DNA of 39,063 bases, taken from positions 1 to 39,063 of the forward strand of contig JALHMO010000060.1 in assembly GCA_022844015.1 (NCBI GenBank), written 5' to 3'. Position 1 is the stretch's first letter; the number at the start of each line of letters is the position of its first letter. The notes beneath the pieces are model-generated. The model ran no database searches, was not told the DNA's origin, and saw only the letters and a list, made by a program, of their open reading frames with translations. Below, one piece after another: positions 15,065-24,985 of this stretch. Position numbers and translations under genes: made by a program. The stretch is from Reyranella sp. Lineage in GTDB: Bacteria > Pseudomonadota > Alphaproteobacteria > Reyranellales > Reyranellaceae.

Positions 15065-16228
15065 ATGAGCGAAACCAGTCCGCGCCCCCTGCACGGCGTC
15101 CGCGTCCTCGATTTCTCGACCACCATCGCCGGCCCCCATTGCAGCCGCCTGCTGGCCGACATGGGCGCAGAGGTCATCAAGATCGAGGCCCCCGAGGGCG
15201 AGCTGATGAGAAGCCGTCCCGTGCAGCGCAACGGCGCCGGCACGATGTTCGGCCAGCTCAATGCCGGCAAGCGCTCGCTCGTGCTCGACCTCAAGCGGCC
15301 GGAGGCCGTCGCCGCGGTCAAGAAGCTGGCGGCCGGCGTCGACATCGTGGTGGAGAACTACCGGCCCGGCGTGATGAAGCGGCTCGGGCTCGACTATCCC
15401 GAGCTGGCGAAGATCAATCCCAGGCTCGTCTACTGCGCCATCTCGGGCTACGGCCAGACCGGGCCAGGCGCCGGAAGGCCGGCCTACGCGCCGGTGATCC
15501 ACGCCTCGACCGGCTTCGATCGCGCCCACCTGTTCTACCAGCAGGGCCGCGAGCGGCCGGACAATTGCGGCATCTTCGTCGCCGACTATGCGAGCGGCGC
15601 CTATGCGCTGGGCGGCATCCTGGCAGCGCTTCATCAGTGTCACGTCACCGGCAAGGGCCAGATGGTCGACGTCTCGATGTTCGAGTCGCTGGTCGGCATG
15701 CTGCTGGGCGAGGTCAATCGCGCCCAGTTCGATTTCGAGATGCCGTCGCGGCCGATGTACGGCCCGGTCGAGGCCAAGGACGGCTACGTCATGCTGGCGA
15801 CGGCGAGCGAGCGCACTTTCCAGGACATGGCGACGGCGGCCGGCCGGCGCGACTGGCTCACCGATCCGCGCTTCGAGAAGTACGCCGACCGGCGCATGAA
15901 CTGGGACCAGTTCGTCGACGAGTTCGAGGCGTGGTCCAGGACGCTGACGGTCGAGGAATGCGTGGCGGCGCTCGACAAGCATGGCGTGCCGTGCTCGCCC
16001 TACTACACCGTCACGGAAGCCCTGCAGGACCCGCAGGTCGCCCATCGCGGCACGCTCTGCACCATCGAGGACAGCGCCGGTTCCTACAAGTCGCCGGCCC
16101 CGCCGTTCCGCTTCTCCGGGTCGGCGCTGCAGAGCGGCCCCAAGGTGTCGAGCCTGGGCGAGCACACGCGCGAGATCCTGGAGGAAGCCGGCCTGTCGGC
16201 GGCCGAGATCGAGGTGCTCGTCAAATGA
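15065..16228 (+). CDS. CaiB/BaiF-family CoA-transferase
   Basis: A 387-residue class III CoA-transferase, which moves CoA between carboxylic acids through an aspartyl anhydride. Family signatures: LHGVRVLDFSTTIAGPHCSR (9-28), LLADMGAEVIKIE, NAGKRSLVLDLK, VVENYRPGVMKRLGL, and AISGYGQTGP. The region IFVADYASGAYALGGILAAL follows at the place expected after the catalytic aspartate. The substrate is open (formyl, succinyl, carnitine and bile-acid members are alike at this level). It is translationally coupled to the thiolase-like gene (ATGA overlap), which suggests the pair activates and processes one acyl-CoA. Confidence 0.94.
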   Translation: MSETSPRPLHGVRVLDFSTTIAGPHCSRLLADMGAEVIKIEAPEGELMRSRPVQRNGAGTMFGQLNAGKRSLVLDLKRPEAVAAVKKLAAGVDIVVENYRPGVMKRLGLDYPELAKINPRLVYCAISGYGQTGPGAGRPAYAPVIHASTGFDRAHLFYQQGRERPDNCGIFVADYASGAYALGGILAALHQCHVTGKGQMVDVSMFESLVGMLLGEVNRAQFDFEMPSRPMYGPVEAKDGYVMLATASERTFQDMATAAGRRDWLTDPRFEKYADRRMNWDQFVDEFEAWSRTLTVEECVAALDKHGVPCSPYYTVTEALQDPQVAHRGTLCTIEDSAGSYKSPAPPFRFSGSALQSGPKVSSLGEHTREILEEAGLSAAEIEVLVK

Positions 16229-17772
16229 TCGATCCGCGCACGCCCATCCTGGTCGGTTGCGGCCAGATCACCGACACCGTCAGCGAGCCTTCGAGTACCC
16301 GGTCGAACGTCGCCTTCGCCGCCGAGGCCGCCCGGCTCGCCCTCGCCGACCCCGGCGCGTCGATTGGAGCCGATGCTCTGGGCCGCAAGATCGATGCCGT
16401 CGCGGTCCTCGAGTTCTTTCCCGACATCAGCCCGCGCTTCGCCTCGCCGTTCGGCCGCTGCAGCAACCCGCCCAAGGCGGTCGCCAACCGCCTGAGCGCG
16501 GCGCCGCGCCAGCTCATCTACACCCACCAGGGCGGCAACACGCCCCAGTACATGGTCAACCGCTTCGCCGAGGAGATCGCGAGCGGCGCGACCGAGCTGG
16601 CGCTGATCTGCGGGGCCGAGCTGCTGCGCTCGACCCAGAATGCCCGCAAGGCCGGGCTCGAGATCGATCACAACGAGGACCCCGGCGGCGAGCCGACGCG
16701 AGTCGGCGACAAGCGGCTGGGCTACTCCGACGAGGAAGGGCGCCACGACCTGCGGGCGGCGATCCATTTCTACCCGCTGCTGGAGAATGCCATCCGCGGC
16801 GGGCTCGGGCGCGATGTCGCGAGCCACATGACGGCCATGGGGCATCTGTTCGAGCGTCTCGCCGCGGTCGCCCGCGACAATCCGCTGGCGACCCGGCGCG
16901 AGGGCTACCGTGCCGAGAGGCTGGCCACGATCTCCGACGACAATCGCTGGATCTGCTTCCCCTATCCGCGGCTGATGAACGCGAACGCGATCATCGACCA
17001 GGCCGCGGCCGTGCTCGTGACCTCGGTCGGGAAGGCGCGCGAATGGGGTATCCCGCCGGAGCGCTGGGTGTTCCTGCACGGCTGCGCCGACGGCACCGAC
17101 ACCTGGGTGGTCTCCGAGCGGCCGCGGCTCGACGCCTCGCCGGCGATCCGCGGCTGCGTCCGCACCGCCCTCGACATGGCCGGCAAGCCGGTCGCCGACG
17201 TGGCCGCTTTCGACCTCTACAGCTGCTTCCCGTCGGCGGTCGAGGTGGCGATGAAGGAGATCGGCCTCGCCGAGGACGACCCGCGCCCGGTCAGCGTCAC
17301 CGGTGGCCTGCCCTTCTTCGGCGGCCCGGGAAACAATTACGTCACCCATTCGATCGCCGAGATGATGAACGTGGTGCGCCGGACGCCGGGCTCGTTCGGC
17401 CTGGTGACGGCCAACGGCAATTATCTCACCAAGCACTCCGCCGGCCTCTACTCGACCGCGCCGGTGCACGGCCCGTGGCGGCGCGAGGACCCGAAGAAGC
17501 TCCAGGCCGAGCTCGATGCCGGCCCGAAGGAGCGTGTCGACGCCCTGCCGACCGGGACCGGCACGATCGAGACCTACTGCGTCCCCTACGGCAAGGCTGC
17601 GCCCGAACGGGCTTACGTCCTGGGCCGGCTCGACGCGACAGGCGACCGCTTCGTGGCCATGTCCCAGGGCGACCCGGCACTGCTGTCCAACATGCTGACA
17701 AGGGAGCAACTGGGACGCCGCGTAACCGTCGAGCAGGCGGACGGCCGCAACGTCTTCCGGCCCCTCGGCTGA
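16225..17772 (+). CDS. Thiolase-like acetyl-CoA acetyltransferase family protein
   Basis: A 515-residue protein starting at ATG 16225 inside the ATGA overlap with the CaiB gene. The beginning MIDPRTPILVGCGQITDTV and the later AAFDLYSCFPSAVEVAM and GGLPFFGGPGNNYVTH are hallmarks of the SCP-x-like thiolase group often labelled acetyl-CoA acetyltransferase; the C-terminal 130 residues form an extra domain that ordinary thiolases lack. The classical thiolase active-site sequence pattern is not preserved in full, so a biosynthetic or degradative thiolase activity is not assured. Context with a CoA-transferase and a permease suggests uptake and acyl-CoA metabolism of an unknown acid. Confidence 0.88.
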   Translation: MIDPRTPILVGCGQITDTVSEPSSTRSNVAFAAEAARLALADPGASIGADALGRKIDAVAVLEFFPDISPRFASPFGRCSNPPKAVANRLSAAPRQLIYTHQGGNTPQYMVNRFAEEIASGATELALICGAELLRSTQNARKAGLEIDHNEDPGGEPTRVGDKRLGYSDEEGRHDLRAAIHFYPLLENAIRGGLGRDVASHMTAMGHLFERLAAVARDNPLATRREGYRAERLATISDDNRWICFPYPRLMNANAIIDQAAAVLVTSVGKAREWGIPPERWVFLHGCADGTDTWVVSERPRLDASPAIRGCVRTALDMAGKPVADVAAFDLYSCFPSAVEVAMKEIGLAEDDPRPVSVTGGLPFFGGPGNNYVTHSIAEMMNVVRRTPGSFGLVTANGNYLTKHSAGLYSTAPVHGPWRREDPKKLQAELDAGPKERVDALPTGTGTIETYCVPYGKAAPERAYVLGRLDATGDRFVAMSQGDPALLSNMLTREQLGRRVTVEQADGRNVFRPLG

Positions 17773-17836
17773 GAGCCTGTGACTTTTTCGGTAGTCGTTT
17801 TTTGGCGATTGATGAGGTCGCTACCGCGAACTTTTC

Positions 17837-17933
17837 TGTCGTCCTGAGCAGAGCGAAGGACCTCATCGCCGTGTGGTACCAGTGTACTCTGGAACTTCTG
17901 GCGATGAGATCCTTCGCTGCACTCAGGATGACA
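17837..17933. repeat. Imperfect 34-bp inverted repeat, family D
   Basis: The left arm (17837-17870) begins TGTCGTCCTGAGCAGAGCG and the right arm (17900-17933) is its near-exact complement, ending CACTCAGGATGACA; the arms differ at a few positions and enclose 29 nt. It lies in the 508-bp gap between the thiolase-like and PhyH genes and has no reading frame that I can support. Confidence 0.8.
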
Positions 17934-18003
17934 GGAGGGGGGCGACAGAGTTCGATAAAGTCACGCGCTCTGAGCTCGGCACGCCGGAAGCGCATCTCAT
18001 CCT

Positions 18004-18036
18004 CTTCCCCAGCGAAGCTTAGCGAAGCTGGGGAGG
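18004..18036. repeat. CCCCAGC palindrome with internal duplication (family A stem)
   Basis: CCCCAGC (18007-18013) pairs with GCTGGGG (18027-18033). The loop repeats the motif AGCGAAGCT, so the stem seems to have been extended by duplication. It lies about 45 bp before the vapC remnant. Confidence 0.6.
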
Positions 18037-18079
18037 AGAATGAGAAGAGCGGCGTCACGCCTGGGGGCGGACTCGCCAG

Positions 18080-18220
18080 CTCTCGACCGACCACAACCTG
18101 GCAGCCTATGATGCCGCTTATCTCGAGCTGGCGCTGCGCCGCCACAGTCCCCTCGCCTCCTGCGACTTGGCCTTGGTCGAGGCTGGCCGCAAGGCCGGTG
18201 TGGAGGTTCTGGGGGATTGA
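18080..18220 (+). pseudogene. vapC-type PIN-domain toxin, C-terminal remnant
   Basis: The 47-codon tail of a VapC ribonuclease toxin is readable up to TGA 18218-18220: LSTDHNLAAYDAAYLELALR, then SPLASCDLALVEAGRKAG and VEVLGD. The YDAAYLELA and PLAS-D motifs are the conserved third and fourth acidic regions of PIN domains. The first two thirds of the gene, including the first catalytic aspartates, are absent and the upstream sequence is palindromic repeat. No vapB antitoxin is recognisable. I infer a deletion or repeat insertion destroyed a toxin-antitoxin locus. Confidence 0.75.
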
Positions 18221-18280
18221 GGATGGCTCTGCCCGCTCGACGAGGGATCGGACGATCAGGCCGACCAGCAGCGAGGGAAC

Positions 18281-19114
18281 ATGCCGAACCAGCTAAGCCA
18301 GGCCCAGACGGCCGAGTTCACTGAAAAGGGCTTTACCTACGCGCGCGGCCTGTTCGCCACCGACGAGATCGACCTCCTGACGCGCGCCATGGAGGAGGAC
18401 CCTGCAGTGCGCGGCAGCATTCTCGACCGGCGCGACGGCGAAGGCCGCTCGACGCGCATCGCCCTCTGGAATCGTGCCGGCGACAGCGTCTACGGGCTGG
18501 CGGCGCGCTGCCGGCGCATGGTGGATACTTCGGCGACGCTGCTGGGAGGGCCGGTCTATCACTACCAATCCAAGCTCACCGCCAAGGAGCCTGAGGTCGG
18601 CGGCGCCTGGGAATGGCACCAGGATTACGGCTACTGGTACTACAACGGCTGCCTCAGGCCGGACCTGCTCTCGGTCATGATCGCCCTCGACAAGACGACG
18701 CGCGAGAACGGCTGCCTGCAGATCGCCACCGGCTCGCACAAGCTCGGGCGCATCGACCACACGCCGCTGTCGCCGACCCAGAACGAGGTCGATCCCAAGC
18801 GCATGCCCTACATCCTCGACAAGTGCCCGATCGAGTATTGCGAGCTCGACAAGGGCGATGCGCTCATCTTCCACTGCAACGCCATTCATCGCTCCGACGC
18901 CAACCGCTCGGCCAGCCGTCGCTGGACCCTGCTGATCTGCTACAACCGCGTCGACAACGACACGTTCAGCAAGGCCGACGATCGCTACTTCGTTCCGCTC
19001 GACGCCGTCGATGACGACGCGCCGCGCCGGGCCGGCCTGCGCTTCGCCCGCGGTGACGACCAGGAACACTTCGCCAGCCGGCCGTACGTTCCGGACCTGC
19101 GCAAGGCCTCATAA
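18281..19114 (+). CDS. Phytanoyl-CoA dioxygenase family protein
   Basis: A 277-residue Fe(II)/2-oxoglutarate-dependent dioxygenase. The start ATG 18281 follows GCGAGGGA. The iron ligands are His113 and Asp115 (WHQDYGYW) and His203 (AIHRSDANRS), with Arg209 placed to bind the 2-oxoglutarate carboxylate. LSVMIALDKTTRENGCLQI is typical of the PhyH fold. Known relatives hydroxylate phytanoyl-CoA, ectoine or small metabolites; this one cannot be assigned a substrate. A GNAT gene begins 16 bp after its stop and may be cotranscribed. Confidence 0.9.
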   Translation: MPNQLSQAQTAEFTEKGFTYARGLFATDEIDLLTRAMEEDPAVRGSILDRRDGEGRSTRIALWNRAGDSVYGLAARCRRMVDTSATLLGGPVYHYQSKLTAKEPEVGGAWEWHQDYGYWYYNGCLRPDLLSVMIALDKTTRENGCLQIATGSHKLGRIDHTPLSPTQNEVDPKRMPYILDKCPIEYCELDKGDALIFHCNAIHRSDANRSASRRWTLLICYNRVDNDTFSKADDRYFVPLDAVDDDAPRRAGLRFARGDDQEHFASRPYVPDLRKAS

Positions 19115-19130
19115 CCAGCGGCGTCGGCCC

Positions 19131-19604
19131 GTGGACGTCCGCAAGGCCGTGACTGCCGACATCGAGGCGGCCGTCGAGCTGGCGGAGCGCAATCGCCGCC
19201 AATTCCACAAGTATCAGCCGACCTTGTGGCGCAAGGCGGCGAGCTCGGCGGCGGCGACGACGACGTCCTTCGTCGAGCTGCTGACCGAGCCGGGCACGTA
19301 TTTTCTGGTCGCCGTCGAAGGGACCCGACTGCAGGGTTTCCTGATCGCGCGCAAGTTCCCTGCCCCACCGGTTTTCGACCCGGGCGGCGACACCTACCTG
19401 ATCGACGATTTCTGTGTGCTCGAGCCGCGCCTCTGGCTGACCCTGGGCGAAGCCTTGCTGTCGCACGTCTCGACGCTGATCCACGAGCATGGCGGCGCCC
19501 AGATCGTGGTGGTCTCTGTCGACCGCGATCTCGGCAAGGCAGAGATGCTGCGCCGCTCCGGCCTCACCATTGCGTCGAGCTGGTGGACCAGGGCGTTGGA
19601 TTGA
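19131..19604 (+). CDS. GNAT-like acetyltransferase
   Basis: A 157-residue protein from GTG 19131 (VDVRKAVTADIEAAVELAER), consistent with the first strand and helix of GNAT N-acetyltransferases. The central YFLVAVEGTRLQGFLIAR and DTYLIDDFCVLEPRLWL fit strands 2-4, and the last third (IVVVSVDRDLGKAEMLRRSG) fits the final helix-strand. The acetyl-CoA pyrophosphate loop is not well conserved, so the assignment is by overall pattern. It follows the PhyH gene closely, and faces hisC. Confidence 0.65.
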   Translation: MDVRKAVTADIEAAVELAERNRRQFHKYQPTLWRKAASSAAATTTSFVELLTEPGTYFLVAVEGTRLQGFLIARKFPAPPVFDPGGDTYLIDDFCVLEPRLWLTLGEALLSHVSTLIHEHGGAQIVVVSVDRDLGKAEMLRRSGLTIASSWWTRALD

Positions 19605-19664
19605 TCGTGGAGCGCCGGTTGAAGAAGTGCCGCCAATCCATCGATCCTGGATGAGCGTCGCTGC

Positions 19665-20726
19665 TTACCTCCTCAGGATATCCGCCGTCGCTGCGATAAG
19701 CCGTTGGATGTCGTCGTCGCTGCCGACCGTGATGCGCAGGTAGGGCGCCGTGCGCGGTTTGTTGAAATGCCGCACGAGCACCGCGCGCTCGCGCAGCGCC
19801 GCCGCTAGCTCCGGCCCGCTCCGAAGCGGATGCCGGGCGAACACGAAGTTGGCGCTCGACGGCAGGACGACAAAGCCCAGGCGGACCAACGCGTGCGTCG
19901 TCGCTTCGCGCGCCGCGGTCACCCGGGCGCAGCTCTCCCGGAAGTAGGCGTCGTCGCGCACCGACGCCGTTGCCCCCGCCTGGGCGACGCGGCCGAGCGG
20001 GTAGGAATTGAAGCTGTCCTTCACGCGGCGCAGCGCCTCGACCAGGCCCGCGTTGCCAATCGCATAACCAACGCGCAGGCCCGCCAGGGCGCGCGACTTC
20101 GACATGGTCTGCACGACGAGCAGGTTCGGATGGTCGGCGATCAACGGGACTGCGCTCTCGCCGCCGAAATCGACGTAGGCCTCGTCGATCAGCACCGGGA
20201 TGTCGCGACGCTCCTCGAGCAGCCGGGCGATCTCTGCGCGCGGCAGCGCGATGCCGGTTGGCGCATTGGGATTGGCGATCACGATCGAGCCGGCGGCGCG
20301 ACGATAGTCCTCGATCCGCACCCGCATGTCGCCGTCGAGCGGCACGGTCTCGTAGGCGATGCCGAACAGTTGCGCCCACACGGGGTAGAAGCTGTAGGTG
20401 ACATCGGGAAACAGCAGTGGCTTCGGTTGCTTCAGGAGCGCCACGAAAGCATGCGCGATCACCTCGTCCGAGCCGTTGCCGACGAACACCTGCTCGGGCG
20501 TGACACCATGATTCGCGGCCAGCACCTCGCGCAATTCGGTCGCCTCGGGATCGGGATAAAGCCGCTGGCTGTCGGCGGCCGCGGCCCGCATCGCCTCGAG
20601 CGCGCGCGGCGAAGGGCCAAGTGGGCTTTCGTTGGTGTTGAGTTTCACGAGGTTGGCGATGCGCGGCTGCTCGCCCGGCACATAGGGCGAAAGCTCGCGC
20701 GCAGTCTGGCTCCAGAACGGATTCAT
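19665..20726 (-). CDS. hisC: Histidinol-phosphate aminotransferase
   Basis: A 353-residue fold-type I PLP aminotransferase starting at ATG 20726. The N-terminus LVKLNTNESPLGPSP (26-40), FVGNGSDEVI (81-90), ANPNAPTGIALP (151-162) and DEAYVDFGG are HisC signatures; the PLP lysine is Lys210 in TMSKSRALAGLRVGY. HisC transfers the amino group from glutamate to imidazole acetol phosphate in histidine synthesis, and some alphaproteobacterial copies also act on phenylalanine or tyrosine precursors. It is not with other his genes, though hisI lies 16 kb away. Half a repeat element sits upstream of it. Confidence 0.9.
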   Translation of the reverse strand: MNPFWSQTARELSPYVPGEQPRIANLVKLNTNESPLGPSPRALEAMRAAAADSQRLYPDPEATELREVLAANHGVTPEQVFVGNGSDEVIAHAFVALLKQPKPLLFPDVTYSFYPVWAQLFGIAYETVPLDGDMRVRIEDYRRAAGSIVIANPNAPTGIALPRAEIARLLEERRDIPVLIDEAYVDFGGESAVPLIADHPNLLVVQTMSKSRALAGLRVGYAIGNAGLVEALRRVKDSFNSYPLGRVAQAGATASVRDDAYFRESCARVTAAREATTHALVRLGFVVLPSSANFVFARHPLRSGPELAAALRERAVLVRHFNKPRTAPYLRITVGSDDDIQRLIAATADILRR

Positions 20727-20800
20727 CGGGGCGTCCGGCTTGGGGTCGAGCGGCGGCTTATGCCACTGTGGGGCGCGTAGCGCCAGCGATGGCAACGATG

Positions 20801-20863
20801 TCGTTCTCGTACACCAGCCCACCCCTCGAGACGCCGCGCTCGACGTGGCTCCTGGCGGTGAGG
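20801..20863. repeat. Half copy of repeat family B
   Basis: The stretch from about TCGTTCTCGTACACC through CACCCCTCGAGACGCCGCGC to GGCTCCTGGCGGTGAGG matches the right half of the core in copies at 8520-8752 and 21396-21534 with scattered changes. The left half is missing. It lies between hisC and the upstream GNAT gene. Confidence 0.6.
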
Positions 20864-20901
20864 TTTCCACCTGAAGCAAACACGCTCCAAGCGGCCATTT
20901 G

Positions 20902-21393
20902 TCAGTCTGACAGGTCTGCTGGTCGCACCAGCTCGTAGTTCTTCGCCCGGTACTTCGGCCCATCGCTTTCGCCGGTGGGCACGAAGCCGAGTCGGGCCAT
21001 GAGACGATGGGAGCGCTGGTTCGGCAGGTCGACGCCCGCGAGGACGCGCGGGAGCCTCAGCATCTCGAAGCCGCGACGTAGGGCAACGTCGGCTGCTTCA
21101 TAGGCCATGCCCCCGCCCCAGCAGCGTTCGCTGACAGCGATGATCAGCTCGCGGTCGACGGTGCCGGTCGGGCGTAGCGAGACCAGGCCGACGACTGTGC
21201 CGTCGAGGCAGATGACCCACGCGCCATGAGCGCATGCGGCATCGACATGCGCTTGCGTCTCGTCGCGGCTGAGCAACACGTCGTCGAACAGGTACTGTCT
21301 CACGCCAGGCTCGGTGAAGATGGCGTGCAGGACATCGCCGTCGCCTGGCTCGACGGGGCGCAGGACCGGGCTCAAGCGTCTGGCCTCAAGCAC
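20902..21393 (-). CDS. GNAT-family N-acetyltransferase (RimJ/RimL-like)
   Basis: A 163-residue GNAT protein of the RimJ/RimL type. It starts with GTG 21393 (LEARRLSPVLRPVEPGDGD), and the likely Shine-Dalgarno AGGGTGA belongs to the end of the family B repeat. Motif A shows GTVVGLVSLRP then ELIIAVSERCWGGGMAYEAA, in which the acetyl-CoA loop is somewhat altered; motif B is NQRSHRLMARLGFVPTGES. Such enzymes acetylate ribosomal proteins, antibiotics or other amines; the substrate is unknown. Confidence 0.85.
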   Translation of the reverse strand: MLEARRLSPVLRPVEPGDGDVLHAIFTEPGVRQYLFDDVLLSRDETQAHVDAACAHGAWVICLDGTVVGLVSLRPTGTVDRELIIAVSERCWGGGMAYEAADVALRRGFEMLRLPRVLAGVDLPNQRSHRLMARLGFVPTGESDGPKYRAKNYELVRPADLSD

Positions 21394-21395
21394 GA

Positions 21396-21534
21396 CGTCA
21401 CCCTGAGGAGCGGCCGCAGGCCGCGTCTCGAAGGATGGACTGCAATCGAGATTCGTGTAGCAGGCTCATCGCGACACCCGTGGTGTTGCCGACCCTTCGA
21501 GACGCCGCGCTGTGCGCGGCTCCCAAGGATGAGG
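21396..21534. repeat. Repeat family B, core copy
   Basis: From TCACCCTGAGGAGCGGCCG on the left (about 21399) through CGTCTCGAAGGATGGACTGC and GACCCTTCGAGACGCCGC to CAAGGATGAGG on the right it has the same mirror-image plan as the copies at 2638 and 8520, in the same orientation as the latter. The terminal CTCAT/ATGAG ends are not present, so this is a core or trimmed copy. It lies between the GNAT and valS genes. Confidence 0.75.
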
Positions 21535-21604
21535 ATCTTGCTGGTGCGGTCGTCCCTCACGCCACAGCGGTCTCGGGCCACAATGGTCTGATGCTAAAAT
21601 GGTC

Positions 21605-24286
<2,682 letters not shown>

Positions 24287-24300
24287 CGTTGGGCCTTCAA

Positions 24301-24335
24301 AAGCAAAAACGCCACGGTCGGGGCGCCGTGGCGTT
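24301..24335 (-). terminator. Intrinsic terminator-like hairpin between popZ and valS
   Basis: On the minus strand a perfect 10-bp stem (AACGCCACGG at 24335-24326 pairing with CCGTGGCGTT at 24317-24308 in transcript sense), with an 8-nt loop, runs straight into TTTTTGCTTTT. It lies 23 bp after the popZ stop codon and just ahead of the valS ribosome-binding site, so it may be a leaky terminator or an attenuator for valS. Confidence 0.75.
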
Positions 24336-24358
24336 CGAAACGGGTGGGCGCCTTGGGT

Positions 24359-24985
24359 TCAGCGGCGTGTCAGCCGGACGATCTCGCGTTCGACATAGCG
24401 TTCGACGATGCCGGGAAGGTTGCGATCGAGCCAGTCCTTGAGCATCGGCCGCAGCATCTCCTTGACCAGATCCTCGATCGTCTGCTGCTTGCCGCCGACC
24501 ATCATCCCAGGATCGCCCGCGGCGGGCGTCGGCACGCTCTCCTGCACCGCCAGGCTCAATCGCGAGAACGCGTCCGCAGCCGCTCCGGCTGCCGATCCGT
24601 CGATCAGCGGCGAATCGGGGCCGAGGCTGGTGCTCGGCGCGCGCGCCGGCTCGGGCGCCCGCACGATCGCTTCGGCGGGGCGCGGCGGCACGCCGGGAGG
24701 CACTACGAGATCGGCGGTTCGCGGCGGGGCCTTGGGGTCTTCCATCAGATCCTCGGTGAGCAACAGCACATCGTCATGCCCTGCCGAGCGCGACCTCGGC
24801 TCCGGCCGCGGCGACTCGGGCGGCGGCACGACCGATAGCCTGGCCGGCTGGCCGGGTGCCTGCGGTCCGCTCGTCCTCTGGTTGGTCATCTGGGCTCGGG
24901 CCTCGTCGTCGGAAATGATCTTGCGGATCGATGCCAGGATGTCGTCCATCGACGGGTCGCCGCCGGCATTCCTGGGATCGCTCAT
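24359..24985 (-). CDS. popZ: PopZ-like polar organising protein (DUF2497)
   Basis: A 208-residue protein with the PopZ plan: a conserved N-terminal helix (SMDDILASIRKIISDDEA, residues 12-29), a long Pro- and acid-rich disordered middle (about 35-160), and a conserved C-terminal helical region (TIEDLVKEMLRPMLKDWLDR then LPGIVERYVEREIVRLTRR). PopZ self-assembles at the cell pole and anchors the ParB-parS centromere in alphaproteobacteria. ATG 24985 shares its A with the tolC stop (TGATG) and has GGGAG 6 nt upstream; ATG 24988 is an alternative. Translational coupling to tolC is likely. Confidence 0.88.
   Translation of the reverse strand: MSDPRNAGGDPSMDDILASIRKIISDDEARAQMTNQRTSGPQAPGQPARLSVVPPPESPRPEPRSRSAGHDDVLLLTEDLMEDPKAPPRTADLVVPPGVPPRPAEAIVRAPEPARAPSTSLGPDSPLIDGSAAGAAADAFSRLSLAVQESVPTPAAGDPGMMVGGKQQTIEDLVKEMLRPMLKDWLDRNLPGIVERYVEREIVRLTRR

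Noticed and set aside
13049..16228. A 1059-codon open plus-strand frame upstream of and including the CaiB gene
   Set aside because: Only the part from 15065 has protein-family features; the rest is opposite or out of frame to the AhpD-like and EamA genes and has the Arg/Gly/Ala-rich composition of shadow frames.
20903..20915. Palindrome TCAG-TCTGA at the end of the GNAT gene as a terminator
   Set aside because: The stem is only about six pairs with a one-base loop and there is no T-run.
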